Assembly: GCA_004794785.1 (NCBI GenBank)
Contig: SJOL01007263.1
Span: 709,700-773,699, forward strand
DNA length: 64,000 nt
DNA from: Opisthorchis felineus
Taxonomy: Eukaryota; Platyhelminthes; Trematoda; Opisthorchiida; Opisthorchiidae
Direction of reading: 5' to 3'
Numbering within the stretch: position 1 is the stretch's first letter; each line of letters opens with the position of its first letter. The notes beneath the pieces were generated by a model that did not search any database, was not told the DNA's origin, and worked only from the letters and a program-made list of their open reading frames with translations. The position numbers and the translations under genes are program-made. This document shows positions 1-11,399 of this stretch, piece by piece.

Positions 1-40
1 CACCCACTAGTTGGGAATAAACAATGTTATTATTATCGGG
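1..40 (+). repeat. 3' end of a CR1-like retroelement (+ orientation)
   Basis: Reads CACCCACTAGTTGGGAATAA followed by an (ATT)n-like tail (positions 27-37). The same sequence occurs at 3455-3493 on the other strand. AATAAA plus an ATT-repeat tail is typical of a CR1-type LINE 3' end. The body of this element lies left of the window. Confidence 0.55.
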
Positions 41-249
41 GACGGTTAGGGGCCCGGCAGAGTTCGATGCCACTGCAGATGAGGCTGGGTAGTTCGACAG
101 GCTCTGTAAGCTATAGTTTGATACGAGGGTACTTGGGCTGTTATGCTCAAGTGTATCGACGGCGGATACACTTGGGCGGTTGCTCGGGGAGTTAGGCACA
201 TGGGGCATCTGTGATTGAGTAACGTCGAATGATCCAATTCGCGCGGTTT

Positions 250-890
250 GGTGAGTGGAGGAGGGTTCAGTCTGGTAGCTTTTAGTGGCCGAATTATGGA
301 ATTTAGGTAGTAGCTTCCTGGTATGCTGCCTTTGCAGTCCAGTACAAACAGCTTATATTTTTATGGTTCGGAATTTTTCAGTAGAGGAGGGAAGAGCCTG
401 GGATGTTACCAGACGCATGGCATCCTTTTAAATCCCAGAATAGCATTATTATTGGGCAGCACATGGATGGTTTCAACCTTCGGAGCCGTCGAGCTGTGCA
501 CGTGGTGGCAAGTATGCTACATGCAGTCAAGATGGCCGTTTGGGTTTGTTCACGCGGAATTTGATCAGGCACGTTGAATATTAGGACCTGATGATGGCAT
601 TCAGTGAGTTGCCAAATCTCAGAGGAGACCGTGTCGATAAGAATTGACGCTTTTTCTAGATTGACTAGATCGTATGCCGCGTCAGGATTTACGAGACCAG
701 CAATAGGATATATGACTCGGAAGGAAGACATTTCATTTTTATCTTGTGCAGACGGAATCTCAGATTTTCCAGGACTTTCTGGACCTGAGATCCTTCTGGT
801 AACAGTGACAGGAGAGAGTTCCTGGGTTGAAGAGGTAAAGAGATGTCACCTAGTACTACTGAGCAATCTGAGATTACTCGAGGCGTCATG
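250..890 (-). mobile_element. Degraded LINE ORF1-like fragment (CR1 type)
   Basis: On the - strand, the frame from 731 to 378 reads VLIFNVPDQIPREQ, then ACSILATTCTARRLRR. This is the pattern of the RNA-binding ORF1 protein of flatworm CR1-like LINEs (xxxFNVPDxxP, a short helix, a Cys, then RRLRK). A second overlapping frame (889-689) continues upstream, implying a frameshift. Family assignment is from pattern memory, not a search. Confidence 0.5.
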
Positions 891-1037
891 TTTACCGGCC
901 TCGAAAGGTGAGGGGGTTGGGAGCTGGGTCTTTTGGCTGGAAGACGCTCCTTTCAACTCACTGAGGAGATAGATGATGGGGATTCGGGGCCTAACAACCG
1001 CTTCGAGGGGGAAGACGGGAGTGATGTCAAAGTGGGA

Positions 1038-3420
1038 TGCTTCGGTGTAGGTTAAGGAATGCTTGCTTAGGGGAATAAGGATGGTAAAACCCTAGAGTGC
1101 TCAGATCGTAGTGCGAGGGTTTCAGTCACTCTTAACCACCTATGTGAGCTGGTAGTTTAGATAGGACTGTGGAAGCGTGGGACAGTGGCAGCACGTCGGC
1201 AGGGACGATTATATAGATGACGACTAACGTGCTCGACGATTTGGGGACTGACACTGACAGGCTTAGGCCTAATGAAGAAGAGAACGCCGCTGGCCTTTGT
1301 AGCCGCAACTAATTGGGGGGCACCGTAAAAAAATAACTATCCAGTATAAAAAATACGTGAAGACCTATAGATGGGCTAGAAGCCAAAAACTTTCCACAAC
1401 ACCTTTCATTGAATTTTCAGTTTCGCGCTACACTACCAGAACAAGACTGTCTGGTAATCAACAGAAGTCATTTTTAAGTTTGTCTTTAGTAATGATGACA
1501 TTAGTCGTTTCGCGCTCTTGAGTTTTGAAGCACCTTGATAGTGTCTGAATTGTTATGCGTAATTTTCATCTATGCGACTGGTTCGCTTTGTTACTGTAGA
1601 CCAGCATGATCGTCGGGTGACCCTCTGGCTCGCAGTATATTGCCATCTGAAATTAATAAATCCCACTACACTGATGCCGTGTCGGGTCAGAAGTGTCATT
1701 TCGTGGAAACGCGGGACCAACATTGTCTGACGTCTGAAGCCGATGAAATTGAAAACGCTTACAACAAGGTTCATACAGGTTTTGCGTTAAAACCGTAATC
1801 CGGCACGCGTCCGATTGTCTTTAAAGCAGTTCCAACTTTCGTCACGATGAAAAAATCGCGGTGGCATCGGCTGCTCTTATGGGACATTTATTATATTTCA
1901 GGAGTAATTGAGACGGATTCCAGCATTCTGATGTTGGCTTCAGTGTTTCAGTTTTGCCACATTCCCCATTCGGAGGCTAAATGTTGCACTTATCTGGCCA
2001 TCCTGCCACAATGTGTGAATGAGAAGGCCAGTGCAACGCGGTACTATTATATTTGATATTACGCCAAAAGCCAACGAAATTTCAGCTGTCAGACTTATGG
2101 AACGCAGGAGAAACTGTATATCGAATAACGAGTTTTGGTTATCTGCCACACACTGGCCGCAACAATAAACAAATACCTCAAGTCGCGGACAACTGGATGC
2201 GGACAAGCCACTTCCAGAAGGAGCTCACAACTTATTTTTCATCGCGGTCGACTTAGGCAAGGTTAGAGTGAAGTGTCAAATGAAGGAGCTATCACGCTTC
2301 TGGGCAGAATAGTGGTTGCTACTTGGGCCAGGAACATAAGTAATCATTAGCATAGGTAACTTCTGGAGGACATATATCACATTGCAGGAATACTAACCTT
2401 AAAAAGGGGACTCACAGTAACGGGCAGAAGTGCGCATGGTGGGGTTAATTGCATTTTAAATGGAGAATCAGCTAATATTTTTTTCGTGGTGATAGTTCTC
2501 AGCTAAATGGGTGGTCCAGATACTGCCCACAGTTTAGTTGGCACAATATTGGAGTTTATTGAGTGGGTAAAAAGAATTAAAATAAGAATTTTGATATCTT
2601 GGCCGCCACGTCTCAAAATACGGGGTGGAAGGTCATCAACCCCACTAGGCGACGGGGTGCTTAAGTGTTTGAAGAAGGATCAGCTAGGGAAATGGCTACG
2701 TGGCTAAGAGACGGGTTGTTTCCCTGACCGTTAGGAGCTGTGAAATATCCGGCAGAGACCATAAGTTTGAGTTCTGAAGGAAGAGGCAAGTAGCGGCTAG
2801 CGAAGTAAACGTTCAGATGGTCCGCTATACTGACAGGATCGGTGGTTGAACGAACTTCGGTGGAACTCAAACAAGCAACTGATTGACCGTTTGGGGTACA
2901 ACACCCACAAAACAGTCAGCTGAGTAATTTACAGTACGAAGGGGCTTCAAGGGCAGTGCTCTCTTCTCGACGTTTGAGAGATACCCGCAAGGAGTCTCGG
3001 GCAGTTGAGAGTGTACTGATGAGAACTATTATTAAGAAATCGTACAATTTCCGATTTCCCTTTCAAAGACCAAACCGTCCAGTAAAACTTCTGCACGATG
3101 GGTTCCATTTTTGAAATTTTGCTTCAATTTCAACGTATTTTTGTTAAAAAGCCAAAGATCAGTATGAAAGTTGCTACTTCGAAACAGTATCACTCTCTTG
3201 TGTTCAAATTATTCGGTGGCACAATCTGCCTCCAACAACGTAAACGGTTCGGCTAGAGAGGTCAGCCGCTCCATCATACCTTAAAAGCTAATAATAATAA
3301 AAACTCGACGCGGTTGGGAATCGATCTAAAAGCTCATCTGCAGATGAGCCAACTGACGCGATAGATTAATCCATTTTTCTAGGTTGCTGCACAAAGAGGA
3401 AAAATGGAGCTGCGAAACGA
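1038..3420. other. Repeat-derived DNA without a recognisable gene
   Basis: Only short frames. A - strand frame at 2870-2661 resembles the linker before a LINE reverse transcriptase (ADHLNVYFASRYLPLPSE). A broken + strand frame at about 1560-2260 is open across two frames with no family recognised. Best read as decayed transposon sequence. Confidence 0.5.
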
Positions 3421-3437
3421 AAAAATAAGCAATGGTA

Positions 3438-3463
3438 GTAATAATAATAATAATAATAATAAT
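3438..3463 (+). repeat. (TAA)n microsatellite, tail of a - strand LINE
   Basis: About eight TAA/ATA units, directly continuous with the CR1-like 3' terminus at 3464-3493. On the - strand the order is element, AATAAACATT, then (ATT)n, so the microsatellite is the element's own tail. Confidence 0.75.
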
Positions 3464-3493
3464 AAAAATAATGTTTATTCCCAACTGGTGGGT
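3455..3493 (-). repeat. 3' end of a CR1-like retroelement (- orientation)
   Basis: The complement reads CCACCCACCAGTTGGGAATA, then ATTATT and an (ATT)n tail. It matches positions 1-40 in inverted orientation. The element body would extend to higher coordinates (3494 to about 5500), where no intact frame remains. Confidence 0.6.
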
Positions 3494-6150
3494 GGCATAC
3501 CGTCAGGCATGATCATAGTATTACAGTCAAAATAAAAGTATGACTGAAGGGTTGTGGGTACAGGGGACTGCGTAGAAAAGGGGCAGCGTCATAACCGGTG
3601 GGCGTAATACGATATGATAATAATAGGTTTCATTTCCCGACATGTAGATAGCATGCTGATGGAGGCATGATCGAGTCGTTACAACCAGATCGCGGCAGAC
3701 AACAACACAACGGGCATGGTTATTACGTGAAAAGTCACCACAGATGTAGGAACGGAGAAAAAACGAGGGCAATGAGCGTGTGGTACGACCAGTTCAAAGA
3801 TGAACCACCTGACCTGAACTAAAACTGAAAACCGTTGCTGGCCATGAGTGGCCTTGGGCGGTCGAGTAAATGGCTAGGGTCAAAAAATCAAAAATGGAGA
3901 TGAAGATTGAGGGATCTGATTTGTAGATACATGGCAAGTTTTGTTTCCAAAAATATGGTTTAAATTGAAACTAAGTAGACTCACTGGTATCACTGTTGTA
4001 GGGAAGTCAGGTGTAAAGTATAGTTTTGATGGGGAGATAGTGCTAGCGCATAGGGCCAAACGAACACCGTGAATGAAATTGAACTTGTGGAAGGGGCGAA
4101 TTGCGGCAGGGAGCTTCGTTGGTTAAATCCGAACGATAGGTTCAGCGTTTAGAATGAGTCGGTTGGGGCCAAGTGATGAATTTGGTTGTGGTTGTGATTA
4201 CAGACTCGATTGGGCGAGAGGTTGCGGTCGAGATTTCGAAGAAAATAGTTGCGGGAGTGCCATCAGACTGGGTACGGCAGTGCCATGCCATCATTGCACT
4301 GACGTACTTCGGTTCCAGGACAACCCCGTAACGGTCATCAAGGATGCCGCAATCGGACAGAGGATACGCATATTCGTGGCAGCTGGATATGGGTTAGACG
4401 GAGAGATTGACACAGATAGAGTCAGGCCGATGCGGAGGCACGGAGATTTTCTATCCAGTAGGGGAACCATGTAGATGTAGAACGCGGACATGCCAGATCG
4501 AATGAATAACAGTCGTGCGGGGCGTTTGCGCAACTACAGCCGAAGTTTGAAGCTTGAGAAAAGGGGGAAGGATGAGAGCAGTAGCATCTGGTGAGTGCTA
4601 GCAAGCATCAGATAAAACGGTGTCCAATCGAAAAAATGCAGAACGCAGATGACAGCCCAGGAATAGGTGGATTTTGTTGACCGACCTAGAGGCCAAGTAA
4701 TAGCTGAGTCAGAGTAGGTGCCTAATTATGGGAAGGTAGGGACTTAGCCGCCGAGGCAGGGAGGCTAGCCGTTGGACTAGTTGGAACAGGCGTTTACGTA
4801 GTGAGATTACATGGCGGTAGTTTGTGTCTAAGCAGAAGCAAAAAAAATCTAATCACAGGGTCTCCGTTGTTAAAGGGGACGGTGATGTAAACAGAGACAG
4901 CCGACAAATAATAAGCGAGATAATAGATAAGAACCGTAGTTTAACTGGAATCTACTACGTAAACTTAACAGGAATGTAGTAGTGTGGGTCGCCAGTCACC
5001 GGGACACCGCTGTCAGCTCCAAGAAACTGGCAAAAACAGCCAGTAGGCGCTACGTGTTACTGCTGGTAATCAGGAGATGATAGAGGATTTACGTTTCATG
5101 TGTATATGATTGTATACGATTGCTTCAACCACCTTGACTGCAGTCGAACACGTACTGAGCAAGCAAGTAAATAGTAGGAAGTGTCGAAGTACGGGAACCC
5201 AAAGCCCTTTGACGTGTGATTATGAGTTTTAGATGGAAGGTTACGGAAATTAGGTGTGACACGCTAGTGTGGTTAGTTATGGTCGTCACTAGACTACTTA
5301 AAGTGAATGAAATCCAGAATGAAATCTTGGCACTACACAAGCAGCCGAGACGAAGGGTGAATCGCCATCTCCCCTGAGCGACTGATTTTTCACTAGCGAT
5401 GAGCACTCCAAGAGGAGAACTTTTGACCGCTCGCCATCTTCTGTAAAAAGGGCCATCTTTAGGATTAGCCAAAAAGATCTTAAAATGACCGGGTTTTCCT
5501 ACAGACTGAGTGTTCAGCCAGTAGCCATAAAAGTTTGGCTTGTTGACTTGTTAGTAGCAAACGGAGAGTTCAAAACAGACAGCCCTCAGTGATTAACCCT
5601 CACCAAACTCCGTCCTATTTTTCGCCGATAAGAAATTCCGCCTTTGATTGCACTTCATCCGATAACTGATGCACTTAATTCTGAAGGCTAAGCATACTAC
5701 TCCGTGAATCACGTACTTGAGTAGCTTTTCACGTAGACTTTGCAACACCAAAGTATCAGCACCCAAAATTATTTGTGTGAAATTTAGGGGTTAAAAAAAC
5801 TGCAACCACGGCAGATCTCGTTTCGTGGGGAAGTCATTGACAAAACGTCCGTTGCCAAGCTAAAGCCGATCACCGTTGAGATTTGCGCAGAGGCAGCCAC
5901 GGTAAACCTAAGTGTTTAAGAATGTTTACGTACTCATAACATCAATATGGTTGAAACGTAGCCGCTTCAAATGCATGTAGAAGTTTTGCTGTAACGAATC
6001 GAGTTTCGTCTTTCGGCAGGAATTCACTCAACCATTTCGATAAGCAGTCGATGCAGCTACAGTTCCACTGATGCCATCGATATTGTGTGACTTTGCCATG
6101 CCTCCATCCAGTCACACCTTTAAGCTCTGCCTCTAACGACGAGACTGGAA
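3494..6150. other. Probable decayed LINE body and unassigned DNA
   Basis: Lies upstream (- strand) of the CR1-like 3' end at 3493. Open frames at 4291-4533 and 5125-5472 (-) and 4154-4474 (+) show no domain I can name. I see no RNA gene or intact coding region. Confidence 0.45.
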
Positions 6151-6560
6151 TTTGTCATGGTGTGACGGTTTGTGCTCCGTGATCCAATGAACTATACTGG
6201 GTGATATTCGTGCGGTACTCACAGAGTCCTAAATGGCTGGTCAGTGGTTAGAGATCTGACCAACCCAGGGTCCTGGCGCCCAGGTTTGTAGTTTGAACAC
6301 GGGGACTTGTTCCATGAAAGTGGTAATGGGCTTGCATTTCCCGCCAAATACCACTGGCTTGCGATTGGGCATTCGAGCCAAGGGCTTTGGTTGAGGACCC
6401 TAAATGTCCTCCTATATAGGTGTTGGCGCCCTGACGGTAGCTTAGCCAACGTACAACCGTGGTAAATGTAACCAGCAGTGCTCGTATACAGCAGAACGTT
6501 GCATGGTGTTCCCTACCATGTCGCCTTTGTAGCCGCATACAGCGGGGCGGGTTAGCTAAA
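6150..6560 (+). repeat. tRNA-like dispersed repeat, copy 1
   Basis: About 400 bp, collinear with 26690-27085. Shared landmarks are TGGTGTG(A/G)CGGTTTGTG, GAGCTATACTGGG-like, GGCTGGTCA(G/A)TGGTTAGAG (A-box-like), TTTGAAC (B-box-like), GGCTTTGGTTGAGGACCC, CGTACAACC and GCCGCATACAGC. Probably a SINE or SINE-like family distinct from the one at 7550. Confidence 0.65.
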
Positions 6561-6647
6561 ACATGCTACTGCTGACGCCTCCCTTCTTACACTTTCACGT
6601 TTCCCTTCTTCTACCCTACCCCAAACATGTTTGAACTCTCTCTACAG

Positions 6648-6756
6648 GTCCCGGTACTAGGACTAATCGCTTTGCTCTCAGTGCATCACGCCGAGATGCA
6701 GCTTCTATGCGTCCGACTTCAGCAACAAACCTAAATACTTCCAAGCCTGTCTTCAG
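6648..6756 (+). CDS. Candidate internal exon of an unidentified gene
   Basis: A pyrimidine-rich acceptor (CTCTCTCTACAG) and a GTACCG donor flank 109 nt that stay open in one frame (PGTRTNRFALSASRRDAAS and following, Ser/Arg-rich). No family is recognised. It is too far from, and not homologous to, the RAD54B start. It could equally be chance. Confidence 0.25.
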
Positions 6757-7117
6757 GTACCGAAAGCCTGTATACCTAACTACCTTTATTGTTCGCAGTC
6801 TGAGACAAGCATGACAGCATCGACGTATGCTGTCTCCGAAACAAAGATACAGGGCGCAAGTATTGTAATTGAGCGGATTGACCAGTTGGTGTCTACCAGC
6901 TTCCAGCTGCGGAAAACAGGTGGCACGGAGGCCGCCTCGCCTTGATATGCCTGAATAGGTAATGTATCGAACAATTGAGCGGGAGTCGCCAGTTCACTGG
7001 ATAGTCATTGATAGTCGCCCCTGTGGGGTTCGTTTGGCAACGATTATGGAACAAACTAGGAATTGAGGTCCATCTTTTGCCTCTTTCAGCATCTACTAAA
7101 ACCGTCCACTTGTTGAA

Positions 7118-7384
7118 GTGTTGCCAAAATTATTTTCCAACTGTTCGAAAAGACCGCGCTTCTCTCCTATTGGCTATGTGCACTTTGTGTGTGCTGACGC
7201 ATTTGCCGTTCCCCCAAGGTCGTTGAAAACATATATGTTCGACTTTGTTCCAGCTGTAAATTACCTTTGCAACTCCCCTGTCTCGGTTGGAGGATACACG
7301 GTCAACGTTGCCACCTTGTTCTTGGAAAAACTGACCAGCCGCCTGTACTGCAACGTTCACGAACTAATGTACTGCGTCAACTGA
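7118..7384 (+). CDS. Candidate terminal exon, product unknown
   Basis: Open to a TGA at 7382-7384. The frame has balanced composition (PIGYVHFVCADAFAVPPRS, then SVGGYTVNVATLFLEK). Overlapping frames on both strands are also open, which weakens the call. It may belong with the candidate exon at 6648-6756. No domain is recognised and no AATAAA follows closely. Confidence 0.22.
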   Translation: MLPKLFSNCSKRPRFSPIGYVHFVCADAFAVPPRSLKTYMFDFVPAVNYLCNSPVSVGGYTVNVATLFLEKLTSRLYCNVHELMYCVN

Positions 7385-7549
7385 CTCTTAAGCTATTCGA
7401 GTGATTTTGAGGATCGTACTACAGCGTACGAACCTCGAAAACTAGCTCCTGCTGTGAGTTAACGTTCATCAAGCACCGGTTCCATCATAAAGTATTTACA
7501 CGTCGTTCAGACGACGCCGACTGCTTGGTCACACAGTTACTGTGTGAGG

Positions 7550-7738
7550 GGGCGATCTCGAGATGGCTCAAGTGGTTGGAGCGCGAATTCACTGACAGGA
7601 AGGTCCGTGGTTCGAACCCACCCTCTGCCTCTCGACTTCCCCTGTCTAGGCTTGGGCAATCTGGCAGTATCCCAGCCCTCGTGCTTCCCTCGGGTGGCAT
7701 GGCAGCTAGGCACGGGAAGGGTGTTACAGCTGAACGAT
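7550..7738 (+). mobile_element. tRNA-derived SINE with 11-bp target-site duplication
   Basis: Begins with an A-box-like GATGGCTCAAGTGGTTGGAG and a B box GGTTCGAACCC at 7609-7619, then a tRNA-unrelated body with the shared GCCCTCGTGCTTCCCTCGGG and GGCATGGCAGCTAGGCAC, ending CAGCTGAACGAT. ACTGTGTGAGG is present on both sides (7539-7549 and 7739-7749). Confidence 0.85.
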
Positions 7739-7749
7739 ACTGTGTGAGG

Positions 7750-8060
7750 TCTACTTTAACGTGGACAGCCTGGACAACTCGTTTGGAATAACCAGGTTTA
7801 GTGTGATGCGCAACCACGAGCTTCTAGGTGCCGAAGCATCCAGGTGGTATAACCGAAACCGTTGATCGAACCCCGACGAACTGGAGACCATGTGACCAGT
7901 GCTTGAATGCAGGAACCGATGCCTCAACATCGGGTTCTACGTCCGATCCAAGTTGGCCAAATGTTTGACAAAGCGGTTCAGTTCAACGAACAAGGGCGTG
8001 CCCGTTGTTTGCGAGATGAGACCAATCGGGTGTCTCATTTCGTGTATTCCACCTCCCCTT
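7750..8060. other. Gap between two SINE copies
   Basis: No gene or repeat recognised. The open frames crossing it are continuations of SINE frames. Confidence 0.5.
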
Positions 8061-8062
8061 AC

Positions 8063-8178
8063 CTCTGCCTCTCGATTTCCCCTGGCTAGGCTTGGACAAC
8101 CTGGCAGTCCCCCAGCCCTCGTGCTTCCTTCGGGTGGCATGGCAGCTAGGCACCGAAAGGATGCTACAGCTGAACGAT
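8063..8178 (+). mobile_element. 5'-truncated SINE of the same family
   Basis: Contains only the body and 3' part (CTCTGCCTCTCGATTTCCCC to CAGCTGAACGAT), closely matching 7623-7738. The tRNA-like head is missing. Confidence 0.8.
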
Positions 8179-8589
8179 TAGGACTTTACAGCAGGTTTCC
8201 AGATTTCTTACTCATTGACAGCACCCTTTCAGCAAGCCAACAGAAATACTTTTGTATCAGCTACTCATTGTTGATGGTCGTCGTAAAAGTCTACCTGTAG
8301 CCACTGGTTTTCTTTGTCGAGAGACGTAAAATTTTCCCTCCTAACTTTTCTCGAATTTTTCGGTGGTGGTTCTCACGTCAAGTGCATCATGTGTAGCGGT
8401 GCGCTGGCCATCTCAAACTCAATAAGTAATGTACTTCCATCTGAACATCATTTATTGTGTCACCTTCATATAATCATGAACATTATTAAACGGCCTCCAC
8501 AATCTAGTTGTATTGTGCAGTTTTTATTGCTATCTATAAATCAAAATTTTGTTGGGACATATTCGTGTAAGTGGTTAATCATTTTGCCA

Positions 8590-10790
8590 ATACATAAATG
8601 CATTCATCCTGCCGAACGCTTTCAAATGGACCAACTGCAGAATATTCTGCTTATGCCACGTGGTGCAAACTATGGCATTCGCGATACAAACATGGTCAAG
8701 GCCATGTATTAATGCCGGACGATGGAATTACTCATTGGGCGAATTGGTCTGTGAGAAGCTGTACGAGTTTCACGGGCGAGCGCGACGTATCTGATATGGA
8801 ACCGTCAGAAAGCCATATCGGATGCGTCTCGTGGCGATCTCCGCATTGTCGGTCATCGTGAATTGGACTATCTCCTGTGTCTGCTTATACCCCGACGGGT
8901 CGTGGCTCTGAATCTGCCATAGACTGTATCTATTAGACTCATGGTGTCCTTTTACAACAAGCTAAAAGCCGAGACGTCGCTGTGGTCCCCGGTGGCTTGA
9001 GCACTAAGGTAGGTATACTAAGCGCTGCTGAGGCCAAATTGGGAGGCCGCATAGACAACGAAGAGCGCCTGTTTCAGATGTTTCAGACTATTCCTTTGCA
9101 GTATCAATTTCAGGAACAGCGTAAATCGCTTGACGACGTAGTACCCACCAAAAAATCAGCCCCGAATTCAAACAGACCACATCGCCGTCAGTCGCCGGTG
9201 GCGAGGGTTGATCGCTGCCTGCCGCCCCTTCTGGAACACCAGCGTGGACTCCGACCATGCACTTGTGTGCAGCTGCTTTTCACTGCGCTTTTCAGACATG
9301 CGCAAAACGCGCACACCTCGCTTAGCCATTGAGAACGTAGTGGACCCAGAAATCAAACGAAAATATCACGACGAGCTCCTCGAACGTCTGCCGAACGGTC
9401 CGATGTCGGATTTCAACGGCCACTGGGAAACGATATCTAAAGCGCTACTCAGAGCTGGAACTTCTGTTTGCGGTACAACCCAGACAACCTCATCCAAACA
9501 TTGGATCTCTGATTAGACCATATTTTTGTTGGAGGCCCGGCGACAGATCTCCCCTGGCCGCAACCACAACTCCATCCGACCCATCATCTAACACCAAGTG
9601 TAACTGAGTGCCCGTGCAGACCAAGAAGCTTGGTGGACCCGAAGATTTGGAAGATTCAAAAAATGCTAGGAACGTCCGCAAGCTGTTCCACTTGATTCGC
9701 TCGACTGGTCCTCGAAGGCCTCTTGTCAGCGAAACTATCAGGGACCAAAATGGCCCCTGATATCCAGCAAAGCAGAACGTTTGGACTGGTAGGCACAGTA
9801 CTTCGAACAACAATTCAGTTGGCCACCTGCCACCCCCATTCCGGAATCCTAGCATTCAACAGAAAGGTAGACTGTGAATATTTAGCCGCCTTCACATCAG
9901 AAGTGTCCGAGTGTATATCTCTACTCAAGCGTCATCGTGTCGCTGATCCTGACGCCTTTCCTTCTGCCCTGTTTGAGGATGGCGATGGGTTTCTCAGCCA
10001 GTGCCTGTCTAGTCTATTTATGTCTATCTGGGAGAAACACACCGTCCCAGACAACTGGGGTAAATCGATAATAGTGCCCATTTTCAAAAAAGGATCCTCG
10101 CAGTGTATGTAGTAACCACAGAGGGGTTAGTTTGACTCCCGTTGTAACAAAAACTCTGGTGTCACTGATTGTTTGTCGTCTTCCGATAGCACACAAATCC
10201 TTGACTCGTGAGCATCAAGCGGGTAGGGGCTGCGTCGGCCGCATCTTCACACTCCGTCAGGTGTTAAACCAACGTCACATATACAGACGATCCACAATCT
10301 TGGTATACCATGACTTCAAGGGTGCGTTCGATTCTGCCCCAGAAGTATGTGAACACAATCTGATCTCTATATTCACATACTTCTGGGCGTGTGAGAGTGT
10401 ATGGTGAGCTCTCCACAAGCTTCCCTACAAAAAATGGTGTCCGACAAGGATATCCACTCTGTCCGTTTTGGTTCAACTTCGTCACTGATGAATTAACGAG
10501 GCGAACGCTGAACGGTCTTCGAGACCCTGATGTTCAACTCGTCTTTGGTGAGAAGCTTGTGGATCTAAAGTATACAGATGACATAGTCCCCATCTTTGAA
10601 GACGATGGGGAAGCATACTTTTTTCTCTTCTTTTCACTCTAAGGCTTTAAATATAATTAGGTGAACTTAATGGTTGTACGGCAGGGAGGCATCGGTGTCA
10701 ACACCGATGTTACTGTCTCCGATAATGGTGCTGAATGATGATTCCTATCATCATCATCATAATTATCAGGTGTATGAACCGCGTACTTGT
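8590..10790 (+). mobile_element. Degraded APE-type non-LTR retrotransposon (LINE family A, most complete copy)
   Basis: Carries an APE-like endonuclease end (TDHIAVSRRWRG, then NTSVDSDHALVCSCFSLRF at about 9175-9290). After a linker come reverse transcriptase blocks: SECISLLKRHR, DNWGKSIIVPIFKKG (about 10050-10095), SLTPVVTKTL, FTLRQVLNQRH, DFKGAFDSA, GVRQGYPLCPFWFNF (about 10435-10475) and a catalytic-box derivative YTDDIV (about 10570). Several frameshifts, an internal deletion after FDSA and a 3' deletion after the YTDD box make it inactive. It ends with a 3' UTR hairpin and a (CAT)n tract at 10744-10763. The clade (RTE versus CR1) was not resolved. Confidence 0.85.
10690..10709 (+). repeat. 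Hairpin in the LINE family A 3' UTR
   Basis: CATCGGTGT and ACACCGATG form a perfect 9-bp stem with a CA loop. Related sequence occurs at the same place in the 3' UTRs at about 20395-20415 and 48350-48375, with substitutions. Confidence 0.7.
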
Positions 10791-10799
10791 CGTACAGTG

Positions 10800-11140
10800 G
10801 TTGTAACTGCCATAGTTTCATCCATCGATGATTTGGGAAGGTAGGGTAGGTAGCTGCGGATTGGAGGCGAGAGTTGATAAATTGGTGCGTAACTACAAGT
10901 CTGTCAGTGGACTTTTAATGACGAGGGTGGGTCTATATAATGTAGAACATGAACCACCTTATTGCTAGGGCCGTTTCCAAGGTCAATAGGTGAGTCACGG
11001 TGCGTCGTGTAAGTCGGCATATGCTGTCTCCCGATAATGACCTACAACCAAGCTATTGAAAGCGCCAGACGGAATTAGCTTTACGGAGCCCGGTCAAAGC
11101 GGTCAGTCGCAGCTTTCGTTGTCCCTCATTCCTTCCTACA
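10800..11140. other. Spacer between LINE A and a SINE
   Basis: No frame or repeat recognised. Possibly the decayed tail of a neighbouring element. Confidence 0.4.
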
Positions 11141-11316
11141 CTTGGCTCAGTGGTTAGAGCGCGAATTTACTGACCGGAAGGTCCGTCGTCCGAACCCGAT
11201 TTCTGCCTCTCGACTTCCCCTGTCTAGGCTTGGGCGACCCGGAAGTATTCCAGCCCTCGTGCTTCCTTCGGGTGGCATGGCAGTTAGGTAACGAAAGGTT
11301 GCTACAGCTGAGCGAT
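11141..11316 (+). mobile_element. SINE of the same family, immediately upstream of a LINE
   Basis: A box TTGGCTCAGTGGTTAGAGCG; the B box is mutated (CGTCCGAACCC); full body with GGTGGCATGGCAGTTAGG. No clear flanking duplication was found. Confidence 0.8.
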
Positions 11317-11399
11317 TTTTTTCTGGCTCTGCACCAGTTTTCCCAGCTTCCCCGACTCACTTGTGATGATTATCACTACGAAGAATGGTCTTGTTAGAA

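Noticed and set aside
1560..2260. Broken + strand gene across two frames
   Set aside because: The frames look partly coding, but no domain could be recognised and both strands carry similar open stretches in a transposon-rich area.
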